Assembly: GCA_022824465.1 (NCBI GenBank) | Contig: JAJDZV010000005.1 | Coordinates: forward strand, 124,001 to 188,000 | DNA: 64,000 nt | From: Anaerolineae bacterium | GTDB lineage: Bacteria; Chloroflexota; Anaerolineae; Aggregatilineales; Phototrophicaceae | Reading direction: 5' to 3' | Part shown: in pieces, positions 40,853-50,116 of the stretch | Position numbering within the stretch: position 1 is the stretch's first letter | How the letters are laid out: the number at the start of each line of letters is the position of its first letter | The notes under the pieces: generated by a model | The model's database searches: none | The model's input: only the letters and a program-made list of their open reading frames with translations | Told to the model about the DNA's origin: nothing | Position numbers and translations under genes: made by a program

Positions 40853-42559
40853 ATGATGCAAAAGGAATGGGTGATCGCGCCGCAAGCGCCGAGCGAGCAT
40901 CTGCTGCGTTACCACGGCTTCAGCCCGATTTTCGCTCAGATCCTGTTCAACCGCGGCTTTGAAAAGCCGACTGCCGCGCGCGACTTCTTAGTCCGCAGCG
41001 ACCTCAACGACGATCCTTTCAAACTGCAAGATATGAACACGGCGGTCGCGCGAATCAACTGCGCGATAGAACAGCGGCAATCCATTGTCGTTTACGGCGA
41101 CTTTGACGCTGATGGAGTCTGCGCAACCGCGCTGATGACACAGGCGCTAAAATCGCTCGGCGCCGTCGTATCGCCCTATATCCCCGAACGCGCCACCGAA
41201 GGTTACGGCTTGAATACCGTGGCGCTGCAAAGCCTTGCGCGCGCTGGCGCCGACCTGGTCATCACGGTTGACTGCGGGATTCGCTCGGTCGCGGATGTCG
41301 CCGCCGGTCGCCTAATGGGACTGGACGTCATCGTCACCGACCATCACACCATCGGCGCGGATTTGCCGCCGGCGCTGGCGGTAGTAAACCCTCGACGGTC
41401 CGAATGCGCCGGTGACGAGGGCTTGTCCGGCGTCGGGGTCGCATTCATGCTGGCGAAAGCCTTATTGCGGCATCGCTGGGATACCGACCGCGACAACTAT
41501 CCGGAAGGCCTGCGCTTATCCGACTTCCTTGACCTGGTCGCCTTGGGCACAGTAGCGGATATGATGCCGCTAAACCTGGGCTTGAACCGACGCCTGATCC
41601 GTCACGGGCTCATGACGATGAATGAGTTGCGGCGGCCCGGCATCCGCGCCCTGGCGAACGTTGCTGGACTTAAGCCTGGCGGCATCCGAGCCAGCCACAT
41701 AGGCTTCGTCTTGGGCCCGCGAATCAACGCCGCCGGGCGCCTCGACTCCGCAATGACCGCTTACCAACTGCTAGTAGCCAACAGCCACGAAGATGCTCTG
41801 CCCTGCGCAGTGGCTCTCCAGCAATTGAATATGCGCCGGCAAGCTCTGACCCGCGATGCGCATGCGGCGATAAGCGAGCGCGTAAGTGAGGCCGCCGACC
41901 TGTCGCTCATCTTTGAAGGCGACGCGAATATCCCCGCGGGCATCGTTGGTCTGGTCGCCGGTCGTCTGGCGGAATCCTTCTACCGACCAGCCATCATATT
42001 GGAATACGGCGAAGAGCAGAGCCGCGCCTCCTGCCGCAGCATCCCTGAATTCGACATAACGCGCGCCTTGGACGAATGCGCCGACCTGCTGGTCCGGCAT
42101 GGCGGGCACGCGATGGCTGCGGGCTTTACGGTGCGCAACCGCAACCTGGACGCCTTGCAGCGCGAATTGGAGCGTAAAGCGCAAGCCAGTCTTGCCGGTA
42201 AAGAGCTCAGACCGCGAATCAACATTGATTGCGAAATCGCCATCGATGAACTGCATGAGGAACTGGTCGCGGAGCTTGACCAGCTGGAGCCGACAGGCAA
42301 CTCAAACCCGCCGGCCACTTTCTTGACTCGGAAGCTCGCCATTGCGCACAAGCGTCGCGTCGGCGCCGACGGCAGTCATCTGAAGCTCCGACTCTCCCGC
42401 CCCGGCAACCCGCCGCTTGACGCCATCGGCTTTGGCCTCGGTGAAAGGTATGGCAAGCTTCCCTGTCTCATTGACGCGGTTTATCATCCGGAAATCAACG
42501 AATGGAACGGGAATAGTCGGCTGCAAATGCAGCTGCTCGATATTGCGCCCGCAAGCTAG
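40853..42559 (+). CDS. recJ: single-stranded-DNA-specific exonuclease RecJ
   Basis: A 568-residue 5'-3' ssDNA exonuclease used in recombination and mismatch repair. The DHH phosphoesterase motifs are YGDFDADGVC (Asp83, 85, 87), TVDCGI, and DHHTIG; the DHHA1 domain contains GHAMAAGF, and a C-terminal OB-type domain follows. The start is ATG 40853 or the adjacent ATG 40856. The length is typical of RecJ. Confidence 0.95.
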   Translation: MMQKEWVIAPQAPSEHLLRYHGFSPIFAQILFNRGFEKPTAARDFLVRSDLNDDPFKLQDMNTAVARINCAIEQRQSIVVYGDFDADGVCATALMTQALKSLGAVVSPYIPERATEGYGLNTVALQSLARAGADLVITVDCGIRSVADVAAGRLMGLDVIVTDHHTIGADLPPALAVVNPRRSECAGDEGLSGVGVAFMLAKALLRHRWDTDRDNYPEGLRLSDFLDLVALGTVADMMPLNLGLNRRLIRHGLMTMNELRRPGIRALANVAGLKPGGIRASHIGFVLGPRINAAGRLDSAMTAYQLLVANSHEDALPCAVALQQLNMRRQALTRDAHAAISERVSEAADLSLIFEGDANIPAGIVGLVAGRLAESFYRPAIILEYGEEQSRASCRSIPEFDITRALDECADLLVRHGGHAMAAGFTVRNRNLDALQRELERKAQASLAGKELRPRINIDCEIAIDELHEELVAELDQLEPTGNSNPPATFLTRKLAIAHKRRVGADGSHLKLRLSRPGNPPLDAIGFGLGERYGKLPCLIDAVYHPEINEWNGNSRLQMQLLDIAPAS

Positions 42560-42580
42560 ACCGAGCGCTTGTCTTTGCGC

Positions 42581-42609
42581 TTGACCGCGCCGAGCCAAAG
42601 TCGTATATT
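42581..42609 (+). promoter_or_regulatory. promoter directly upstream of the DUF1385 gene
   Basis: TTGACC (42581-42586) and TATATT (42604-42609) are spaced by 17 nt. The predicted transcription start, about 42615-42616, is only 3-4 nt before ATG 42619, so either this transcript is essentially leaderless or translation starts at the internal TTG at 42640. Confidence 0.7.
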
Positions 42610-42618
42610 GGGCGGGTT

Positions 42619-43713
42619 ATGAAGCAGCAGGAGCAACCATTGAAGAACTCAACGGAGCGGGAAGCCGGAGCGCTCAAGTTTTCATACGGCGGGCAAGCGG
42701 TGATTGAGGGCGTGATGATGCGCGGCGCCCATTCGATGGCGGTGGCTGCGCGCGACCCCGAGGGGCAAATCGTTATACACGAGCAGCCTATTAGCGCCCG
42801 ACTGTATCGTGGGCGCATCGCCCGGACGCCCTTTCTGCGCGGGCTCATCGGCCTCTGGGACGCGCTGGGTTTGGGCATCCGCGCCCTGATGTGGTCGGCC
42901 GACGTCGCCCTGGGCGACGAAGAAGACGTCAACTTTAACGGGCCGATCGGTTGGGCGACCATCGCCGTTTCGCTGCTCATCGGGGTCGGCATCTTCTTTC
43001 TCCTGCCGACTGCCGCGGCGACTGGCATCGGCAATCAGCTTGGTCTGAGCACGGCGGCGCGAGAAGTCATCATCGACGAGCAAGGCAACGAAATTGAAGT
43101 GGCGAGCCAAAGCAGCAATATCCTGGCTTATGAAGCGCTGCCCATCGGCTTGGACGCCTTCCTCATCAATCTTATCGAAGGCATCGTTCAACTCTCGATC
43201 CTGGTCGTGTATATCTGGTTCGTCGGCCGAACGAAGGATGGCCGACGCATCTTCGCCTACCACGGCGCCGAACACAAAACGATCAACGCTTATGAAGCCG
43301 GCGACCAGTTACTGCCGCAGGTGGTTAGCCGTTACCCGATAGAGCATCCCCGCTGCGGCACCGCCTTCCTCTTGACGGTGGTTTTCGTCAGCGTGCTGCT
43401 TTTCTCGCTCATCGGACGGCCGCCGTTCGGCCTGCTGATTCTGTCGCGCGTGATTTTCATTCCAATCATCGCCGGCGTCGCCTACGAGTTCCTGAAGTAC
43501 ACCGCTTCCAACCTGGACAAGCCTTGGATCCGCTTCATGATCAAGCCGAATCTGGCATTGCAGCACCTCACCACCAACGAACCGAGCTTTGATATGATTG
43601 AGGTTGCCATTGTGTCATTCAAGCGCGTGCTGCTGTCTGAAGGCATCATCCCGAAAGAAGAGGCGCAGATACCGGCGGCGAATCCCGATGCGGCTCATTC
43701 GCCGGGCAGCTAG
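42619..43713 (+). CDS. DUF1385 membrane protein (YqhQ-like)
   Basis: A 364-residue protein of the DUF1385 family, membrane-embedded with roughly four helices. Signatures are the N-terminal GGQAVIEGVMMRG and the central YHGAEHKTINAYE, followed by HPRCGTAFLL. The HGAEHK motif looks metal-binding or catalytic, but the family function is unknown. ATG 42619 gives the longest product but has no ribosome site; a TTG at 42640 has AGGAG with 6-nt spacing and would remove only 7 residues. It follows recJ by 59 nt but has its own promoter. Confidence 0.88.
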   Translation: MKQQEQPLKNSTEREAGALKFSYGGQAVIEGVMMRGAHSMAVAARDPEGQIVIHEQPISARLYRGRIARTPFLRGLIGLWDALGLGIRALMWSADVALGDEEDVNFNGPIGWATIAVSLLIGVGIFFLLPTAAATGIGNQLGLSTAAREVIIDEQGNEIEVASQSSNILAYEALPIGLDAFLINLIEGIVQLSILVVYIWFVGRTKDGRRIFAYHGAEHKTINAYEAGDQLLPQVVSRYPIEHPRCGTAFLLTVVFVSVLLFSLIGRPPFGLLILSRVIFIPIIAGVAYEFLKYTASNLDKPWIRFMIKPNLALQHLTTNEPSFDMIEVAIVSFKRVLLSEGIIPKEEAQIPAANPDAAHSPGS

Positions 43714-43737
43714 TCCGCGTGTCTCGCCGCGTCCGTC

Positions 43738-44535
43738 TCATGTCACCTTGGCGTAACCGAGTCGACGCAGTGCTTCGCCTGCCTCACGCTCGAAGAAAGC
43801 TCTATCGCTCTTGTCAAACATATGGCGCCAGTCGCCGCTCTTGCCGACCCGCGGATGGTCAGACGACCGCCGCCCCGGCAACCCGATGCCACGCCGTTCG
43901 AAAAAGCGCATGAGCGCATTGGCGTCGTCAGATTTACTCAAGGAATCGACGGGCTTCAATTCTGGATTGAGCCTGACGTTTATGAAGTCCGCCATTCGCC
44001 GCAAAGTAGCCGCGTAATCGGTCTCCAGGTCACGGTAGGCAACCGCGAGCAAGTCGTCCTTCGCAAGCCAGGACTCGACATGGCGCGCCCAGTAAGCGGG
44101 ACGGCTGAGAGCCGCTTCCGGCCTGGCTTGCGCTGGCTCCGCGCGCAAAAAGCGCGAGAAAGACTGGTTGCGCACGGTCTCGCTCAAGGACTTCATGTAG
44201 TAGTACATCGAAACCATGACGTCGCGACCATCGCGATGAACATAGATGGTCGGCGAGTTGCGAAGAATCGTACGGACAAACAGGCGCTCGTCCAAGCCCG
44301 CCCAATGATCCGCAGTTGGCATTTCTTGCGCGCTAATGAGCACTTGACCTTCGAGGTTGAGCAACTGGCGGCGGAAATCGGCAAGTGGGACGGCGGCGTG
44401 GTCGCCTGTTTCAATCTGCTCAAGAGACATATAGGTCTCGCTGATCGCCGGGCTATTGTGGCGCAGGGCGTCGATCGCCCATTGAGCGCCTGAGCGGCGA
44501 TGCGCGGCGATAACGACGGTATTGAAAACGAACAT
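43738..44535 (-). CDS. sulfotransferase family protein
   Basis: A 265-residue protein resembling PAPS-dependent sulfotransferases, which move a sulfate group from PAPS to a hydroxyl or amine. The 5'-phosphosulfate loop reads AHRRSGAQW (residues 10-18) instead of the usual PKSGTTW. The 3'-phosphate motif is well kept as YVHRDGRDVMVSMYYY, and RVGKSGDWRHMF matches the late GxxGDWK motif. The start ATG is immediately adjacent to the mutS stop with no gap, so it is translated from the mutS transcript. The acceptor is unknown; an extracellular glycan or lipid is plausible given the neighbouring envelope genes. Confidence 0.85.
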   Translation of the reverse strand: MFVFNTVVIAAHRRSGAQWAIDALRHNSPAISETYMSLEQIETGDHAAVPLADFRRQLLNLEGQVLISAQEMPTADHWAGLDERLFVRTILRNSPTIYVHRDGRDVMVSMYYYMKSLSETVRNQSFSRFLRAEPAQARPEAALSRPAYWARHVESWLAKDDLLAVAYRDLETDYAATLRRMADFINVRLNPELKPVDSLSKSDDANALMRFFERRGIGLPGRRSSDHPRVGKSGDWRHMFDKSDRAFFEREAGEALRRLGYAKVT

Positions 44536-47139
44536 TTACGTCTCCGCCACCATGCGCTTCAGTTCATATAGCGTGGTCAAGGCTTCAATTGGGCTGAGCT
44601 CGTCAACTTTCAACGAGCGCAGCTGCTTGAGCGCGGGGCTTTCCGGCGCGTCAAAGAAGCTCAACTGCTGATGCTGCGGGCTCGGTTTGCGGAGCGCGAA
44701 ATCGCTGCCGCCCCCTTCCAGCTGGCCCAGAAGCTCGTGGGCGCGCTCGACGACTGAACGCGGCATGCCGGCCAAGCGCGCAACATGCACGCCATAACTC
44801 TGGTCGGCGCCGCCGGGCAGGACGCGATGCAAGAACACGATATCCTCGCCTTGCTCAGCCACCGCGACATTGTAATTCGCGGTCCGGGGCAAGATATTCG
44901 GCAGTTCGGTCAGCTCGTGGTAATGCGTAGCGAAGAGCGTGCGACAATTCAGCCGCGGGCTGTTGTGGATGTATTCGATGACCGCGCGGGCAATAGCCAT
45001 GCCGTCATAGGTTGACGTGCCGCGTCCGATCTCGTCGAGGATCAACAAACTGCGAGGACTGCTGCCGGATAGGAGGCGTGCCGTCTCCACCATTTCCACC
45101 ATAAAGGTGCTCTGGCCGGCGTGGATTTCGTCTTGAGCGCCGATGCGCGCGAAGATGCGATCGACCAAGCCGACCGTGGCGGAATCGGCCGGGACGAAGC
45201 TGCCGATCTGCGCCATCAGCGTGATCAGCGCGACCTGTCGTATGTAGGTCGATTTGCCCGACATATTAGGACCGGTGATGATATGAACGCGCGAGGATAG
45301 ATCGAGACAGCTGTCGTTCGGGACGTAGCGCGTGGTGCTCTCCAGCAGTTTCTCCACGACCGGATGACGTCCGGCTTCAATCTCCAGGATATTCTCATCG
45401 CTTAGTTTTGGACGGGTGTAACTTTCGCGCGCCGCCACCGACGCCAACGAGAGGAGAGCGTCCAAGTGGGCGATCGCCTGTCCGGTCGTCTGCAGCGGCG
45501 CCTTGTAGGAAGATATCTGCCGACAGACCTCTGCGAATAGCTCGCGTTCAATCGCCACGATTTCTTCTTCCGCGCTGAGCACGCGGGATTCGTATTCCTT
45601 AAGCGCCGGCGTGATGTAGCGCTCGGCATTGACGAGCGTCTGCTTGCGGACATAGTCTTCCGGCGTCTTGTCGGCGTGCGCGTTAGTGACCTCAATGTAA
45701 TAGCCAAAGACCTTGTTATAGCTCACCTTGAGGCTGGGGATGCCCGTTCGTTGGCGCTCGTGAGCCTCCAAGTTGGCGATCCACTCACGGGCGTCTTGGG
45801 ATGCGGCGACAATCGCATCAAGCTCACTGGAGTAACCGCTGCGAATCACGCCAATCGTATTCAGCACGGCCGGCGGCTCATCGCTGATAGCATTTGAAAT
45901 CAGATTGAATACGTCATCACAGGAATCAAGCCGGTCAGCGATACTCGCCAGGCTAGGCATGTCGGCGATTAATTCGCGCAGACGCGGCACTAGGCCGAGC
46001 GTGGCCCTGAGCCCAAGCAATTCGCGGGGACCGGCTTGGCCGAGCGCGATGCGATTTACCAGGCGTTCGATGTCGGCGATTGACTTGAGTTCCGCGGCGA
46101 TCTCTTCGCGCGCCAAATCGTTGTGGAACAGGGCTTCGACGGCGTCCAATCTAGCGTTGAGGCGATTGAGATCGAGCAGGGGCTCGTTCAACCAGCGGCG
46201 AATCAGGCGCGCGCCCATTGCTGATTCTGTGCGATCCAGCAGGCCGAGCAGGCTGCCGCGTTTTGCGCCGCCGCGTATCGTCTCGACCAGCTCCAGGTTG
46301 CGGCGGGTGAACTGATCCAGCACCATGAATGACTCGGTCGAATAGGCTCGAATCGTTGTTAGTTGCTCGAGCGATTGCTTTTGAGTCGTTCGCAGATATT
46401 GCAGCACGCCGCCGGCCGCCGCGATGGCAGCGGTCTGGCTTGCCAATCCATAGCCGGCCAGGGTCGACACGCGGAAGTGATCAGCCAGCAACTGCGCCGC
46501 GCCGTCTTGCTCAAAGATCCAGTCTTGGGCTGAGCTAAGATGGATGCCGGCGGGCAAGGTCACGCCGCGTTCTACCCAACTCTCGGGCATAATGACCTCG
46601 CGTGGTTCGACCCGAGCCAACTCCTCCAAGACGCGCATGCCTATGTTGTCGCCCGCAAGCTCCGTAGCGCTGAATTCGCCGGTGGAGATATCGGCAAAGG
46701 CGATGCCCGCTCGCGTCCAAACGCCGGCTTCAGCATCGCCAACAGGCACGATGCCCATGAGATAGTTGGATTTGCCCTCGTCGAGCAGAACCGGCTCCAC
46801 AACAGTGCCGGGGGTCATCACGCGCGTCACCTCGCGCTCGACGATCCCGCGGCCCGTCGGCTCGGTTACTTGATCGCAGACGGCGACATGAAAGCCCTTC
46901 TCAATCAATGTGGCGATGTACCCGTCGACCGAGTGGTAGGGCACGCCCGCCATGGGTATCTTCTCACCGCCCTTGCGATGCGCCCTTGATGTCAGCGTAA
47001 TGTCGAGTTCCCGCGCGGCTAGTTCGGCATCGTCATCAAACATTTCGTAAAAGTCGCCCATCCGGAACATCAGAATACAATCCGGATATTGGCTCTTTAT
47101 TTCCAGGTATTGCCGCCGCATGGGCGTGACGCGCGCCAT
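44536..47139 (-). CDS. mutS: DNA mismatch repair protein MutS
   Basis: An 867-residue mismatch-recognition ATPase. The mismatch wedge F-Y-E lies at residues 30-32 in MGDFYEMF; the connector, lever and clamp domains follow, and the C-terminal ABC-type ATPase has Walker A GPNMSGKST, the Walker B region LLILDEIGRGTS and a helix-turn-helix end. ATG 47139 is chosen because GGGGA lies 7 nt upstream; a TTG at 47157 has weaker signals. It is transcribed from a good promoter at 47196-47224. No mutL is adjacent; a sulfotransferase is joined directly downstream. Confidence 0.97.
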   Translation of the reverse strand: MARVTPMRRQYLEIKSQYPDCILMFRMGDFYEMFDDDAELAARELDITLTSRAHRKGGEKIPMAGVPYHSVDGYIATLIEKGFHVAVCDQVTEPTGRGIVEREVTRVMTPGTVVEPVLLDEGKSNYLMGIVPVGDAEAGVWTRAGIAFADISTGEFSATELAGDNIGMRVLEELARVEPREVIMPESWVERGVTLPAGIHLSSAQDWIFEQDGAAQLLADHFRVSTLAGYGLASQTAAIAAAGGVLQYLRTTQKQSLEQLTTIRAYSTESFMVLDQFTRRNLELVETIRGGAKRGSLLGLLDRTESAMGARLIRRWLNEPLLDLNRLNARLDAVEALFHNDLAREEIAAELKSIADIERLVNRIALGQAGPRELLGLRATLGLVPRLRELIADMPSLASIADRLDSCDDVFNLISNAISDEPPAVLNTIGVIRSGYSSELDAIVAASQDAREWIANLEAHERQRTGIPSLKVSYNKVFGYYIEVTNAHADKTPEDYVRKQTLVNAERYITPALKEYESRVLSAEEEIVAIERELFAEVCRQISSYKAPLQTTGQAIAHLDALLSLASVAARESYTRPKLSDENILEIEAGRHPVVEKLLESTTRYVPNDSCLDLSSRVHIITGPNMSGKSTYIRQVALITLMAQIGSFVPADSATVGLVDRIFARIGAQDEIHAGQSTFMVEMVETARLLSGSSPRSLLILDEIGRGTSTYDGMAIARAVIEYIHNSPRLNCRTLFATHYHELTELPNILPRTANYNVAVAEQGEDIVFLHRVLPGGADQSYGVHVARLAGMPRSVVERAHELLGQLEGGGSDFALRKPSPQHQQLSFFDAPESPALKQLRSLKVDELSPIEALTTLYELKRMVAET

Positions 47140-47171
47140 GTGCCCATCCCCAAGCAAGTGTTCAACAGAGC

Positions 47172-47200
47172 TTAAAGCAGACGCAGATTCATGCTATTCT
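47172..47200 (+). promoter_or_regulatory. promoter candidate for the ROK gene, overlapping the mutS promoter
   Basis: TTAAAG (47172-47177) and TATTCT (47195-47200) are spaced by 17 nt, with TGC extending the -10. The -10 shares five bases with the -10 of the opposite-strand mutS promoter. The leader to ATG 47369 would be about 160 nt. Confidence 0.35.
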
Positions 47201-47224
47201 ATCAGCGTCATATAGCGCTCACAA
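47196..47224 (-). promoter_or_regulatory. promoter of mutS
   Basis: On the minus strand TTGTGA (47219-47224) and TAGAAT (47196-47201) are spaced by 17 nt, with TGA extending the -10. The predicted start near 47189 gives a leader of about 50 nt. Confidence 0.55.
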
Positions 47225-47368
47225 GCTGCGCTGGCGGGATGTTGGCGCCCGATGCGGGGTCCTCTCAGCGCGCCGGAACAGTCAACGCGTCCGGGCGAAT
47301 CAGACGCCTGCATGACGCAACTTATGGCGCGAAGCTCGCAATTGCGCGCTAGAGTGGAGGGCGGATTC

Positions 47369-48346
47369 ATGGCGAAAGCGATCATCGCGGTCGACCTGGG
47401 CGGAACACAACTGCGCGCCGCCCGCTTCGACCAGGATCTAACGTTGCTCCAGCGCGAAAGCACCTTGACGCGCGCCGATCTCGGTCCGAAGCACACGATT
47501 GACGAAATGCAAGCCTTCATCCGCAAGGTCATGCCTTGCGACCGGGGCGATGTTGTCGGCATAGGCATCTCATCGCCGGGACCGCTGAATCCGGCAACCG
47601 GCGTCATTATCGCGCCGCCAAATTTACCGGGCTGGCGCAATGTGCCGCTGAGCGACATTATCACGTCCGAGTTTGCTCTGCCTGTATACGTTGGCAACGA
47701 CGCCAATGTCGCCGCCCTGGCCGAAGCGTCAAAGGGCGCGGCGCAAGGCTGCCGCCACGTCGTCTATCTCACTGTCAGCACCGGCATCGGCTCCGGCGTG
47801 ATAAGCGATGGCAAGCTGGTGACCGGGCGCGCGGGTCTGGCGGCCGAGCTTGGGCATATACCGATCCTCATCGACGGCGGCGAAGTCACATCCATTGAAT
47901 TGGAGGCGGCCGGTCCGGCAATCGCCCGGCGCTGCCGAGTGCAGCTTGAAGCCGGTGTCAAGTCAGCTGTGCTCGAGTTAGTTGCTGGCGACCTACACGC
48001 GATCGACGCCAAGGTTGTCGGCGCGGCGGCGGCACGAGGGGACAGCCTGGCGGTCGAGTGTTTGGCGCATGCCGGGCACATGATTGGGTTGGGAATCGTT
48101 ACCGCTCTCCTCCTCTACAATCCCGAGATCATCGTCGTGGGCGGTGGCGTGACCAAGACCGGCGAGCTGCTCTTTGCGCCCATGCGACAGGCGGTGCAAG
48201 CGCATATTCTGGACAGCGCCTTCACCGATGGCTTGCGGATAGAGCCGGCTGCGCTTGGCGATGATGTCGCGCTGGTTGGCGCGGCCGCTTTGGCGGCGAC
48301 GAAGGGCGGCCGCAGGGACATCAGCGAATTGGATCACATATTCTAA
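47369..48346 (+). CDS. ROK family protein (sugar-kinase-like)
   Basis: A 325-residue protein with the ROK/hexokinase ATPase fold: phosphate-1 motif AVDLGGTQLRA (7-17), the catalytic Asp in NDANVAALAEA, STGIGSGVI and a C-terminal GGGVTK adenosine motif. The usual zinc-binding CXCGXXGCXE segment after ELGH is missing; the protein reads straight from ELGHIPI to an ordinary GPAIARR helix. It lacks an HTH domain, so it is a kinase-type rather than a repressor-type ROK. GGAGG lies 8 nt before ATG 47369, a strong start. Glucose or N-acetylglucosamine are typical substrates, not proven here. Confidence 0.85.
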   Translation: MAKAIIAVDLGGTQLRAARFDQDLTLLQRESTLTRADLGPKHTIDEMQAFIRKVMPCDRGDVVGIGISSPGPLNPATGVIIAPPNLPGWRNVPLSDIITSEFALPVYVGNDANVAALAEASKGAAQGCRHVVYLTVSTGIGSGVISDGKLVTGRAGLAAELGHIPILIDGGEVTSIELEAAGPAIARRCRVQLEAGVKSAVLELVAGDLHAIDAKVVGAAAARGDSLAVECLAHAGHMIGLGIVTALLLYNPEIIVVGGGVTKTGELLFAPMRQAVQAHILDSAFTDGLRIEPAALGDDVALVGAAALAATKGGRRDISELDHIF

Positions 48347-48398
48347 GGGCTCTGCGCGCCAGCCGGCGCCTCGCGCGGCGCTCGCCAGTTCGGGAGCA

Positions 48399-48407
48399 TG
48401 ATACAAT
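48399..48407 (+). promoter_or_regulatory. extended -10 promoter candidate for the histidine kinase gene
   Basis: TGA followed by TACAAT forms an extended -10. The predicted transcription start falls at about 48414, exactly at the ATG, so the transcript may be leaderless. No -35 is seen. Confidence 0.5.
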
Positions 48408-48413
48408 CTAGCC

Positions 48414-50000
48414 ATGTTAATGCGACCCGATCTGCGCACGCAGCAACGCAATTTCCTCTTGGAGATCACGCGCGCGATAACGGCACAGCTTGACCTTAGC
48501 GAGGTGCTGCGCCGGGTCTTGCACGCGTCGCTTGTGATGCTCGCGGGTCGCGTCGGCGTCATCGCCCTTAGCGACAAGCAGGACAGCAGATATTATGTGC
48601 GCGCCTATAGCGGCGTTGCCTCCGCGATTGTTCCGCAATTGAACATCAAGCTGCAAGAGTTGATGGCGCCGGTGGACGAGGGCGCCTTAAGCCGAGAGTT
48701 TCTCGATAGCAAATTGCGGGAGATGGCTGACGCTATCGATACCCGCCTCGTCCAGTCGATTGCCATTCCGCTTGTTTTCGCCAACCACCCGCTCGGCCTG
48801 CTGATTGTATTCCGCTCATACCAGACGGCGATCACGCCTGATGACGTGAACGCGCTGCAAAGCTTCGCCGATCAAGCCGCGATCGCCGTCAACAACGCCC
48901 AGCTCTACGGGCAGATATATAGCGAACGGCAGCGGCTTGAAGCCATTTTCAACAGCAGCGGAGACGGCGTTCTGATCCTAAATGCCGATCTGACTATTGA
49001 GCAAGCGAACAGAGCCTTCGAAAGGATTACCGGCTGGTCTCGAGACGATCTGATCGGCTTGCCTAAGAGCGAGGTCATCGACTGGACAAATCTCGAGAGC
49101 GATGATATTGAGGCGGCGCTGCGAGCCGGCTGGGCGCAATCGAGTCCCGACGAGTCCGGCCTGGATGCCTTGTATGTCGAAGGCGACGCGGTCCGCAGAG
49201 ACGGCGCCGCGCTGAGCATTGGCATCACTTACGCGCCGTTGCGCGCCGAAGACGGCAGCCTGGAAAGCATCATTGCCAACGTGCGCGATATCACAGACCG
49301 ACGTCGGGCGCAGGCGATGCAGTCGGTCTTCATTTCAACGGTGCATCACGAATTGCGGACGCCGATCGCGATCATCAAAGGTTACGCCAGCACGCTGCGG
49401 CGGGACGATGTCGAATGGGACAGCGCCCTGATCCGCGACAAGATGGCGATAATCGAGGACGAAGCGGACCGCCTCACGAACCTGGTTGAGGACTTGTTGA
49501 CAGCGAGCAAAATTCAAGCCACACGCGAATTCAAGCTCAGCCTGGCGGATGTCGATCTTCGCGCAGTGGCGACGCGCGCGGCCGGTCGGCTGGACGAGCC
49601 GGCATCGCATCGCATTGAGCTTAGTTTCCCCGACGATTTCCCTCTGATTCAAGGCGATGAAGCCCGTTTGCGCCAAGTCATTGATAACCTGTTGACGAAT
49701 GCTTTGAAGTATTCGCCGCCCGGCAAGCTGGTCACGGTGGGCGGTCGATTCAGCGAGAGAAGCGTGACAGTTTTCGTGCGCGATGAAGGCGCGGGCATTC
49801 CCAGGCATGAAACCGACAAAGTCTTTGAACGCTTCTACCGCATAGATGACAATCTGACGCGTCATACGCAGGGGACTGGCCTCGGGCTATACCTGGCTAA
49901 GGCGATTGTTGAAGCGCATGGCGGCGACATTTCGGTGAAGAGCCAGGTTGGCAGCGGCTCCACCTTTTACTTTACGCTGCCGCGCGATCTGCCGGGCTGA
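48414..50000 (+). CDS. soluble GAF-PAS sensor histidine kinase
   Basis: A 528-residue cytosolic kinase without a membrane segment. A GAF domain (about 16-165) is followed by a PAS domain (about 175-290), then a HisKA dimerisation/phosphoacceptor domain with HHELRTP (His312 expected to be phosphorylated) and a HATPase_c domain with NALKYSPPG, DEGAGIP and GTGLGLYLAK. It presumably senses an internal cue and phosphorylates an unlinked response regulator; no regulator gene adjoins it. The start may be ATG 48414 or ATG 48420, with no Shine-Dalgarno sequence and a -10 element directly upstream. Confidence 0.9.
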   Translation: MLMRPDLRTQQRNFLLEITRAITAQLDLSEVLRRVLHASLVMLAGRVGVIALSDKQDSRYYVRAYSGVASAIVPQLNIKLQELMAPVDEGALSREFLDSKLREMADAIDTRLVQSIAIPLVFANHPLGLLIVFRSYQTAITPDDVNALQSFADQAAIAVNNAQLYGQIYSERQRLEAIFNSSGDGVLILNADLTIEQANRAFERITGWSRDDLIGLPKSEVIDWTNLESDDIEAALRAGWAQSSPDESGLDALYVEGDAVRRDGAALSIGITYAPLRAEDGSLESIIANVRDITDRRRAQAMQSVFISTVHHELRTPIAIIKGYASTLRRDDVEWDSALIRDKMAIIEDEADRLTNLVEDLLTASKIQATREFKLSLADVDLRAVATRAAGRLDEPASHRIELSFPDDFPLIQGDEARLRQVIDNLLTNALKYSPPGKLVTVGGRFSERSVTVFVRDEGAGIPRHETDKVFERFYRIDDNLTRHTQGTGLGLYLAKAIVEAHGGDISVKSQVGSGSTFYFTLPRDLPG

Positions 50001-50116
50001 TATGCCCGGACGCAGCAAGCCGGAGAATGGAGGGCGAAGCAATAGACTATGGCATTCTTGAGCAGTTTCGTTATGCTTTTGGACGGCTAACAAATTTGAC
50101 ACAAGCGAGAAACGGT

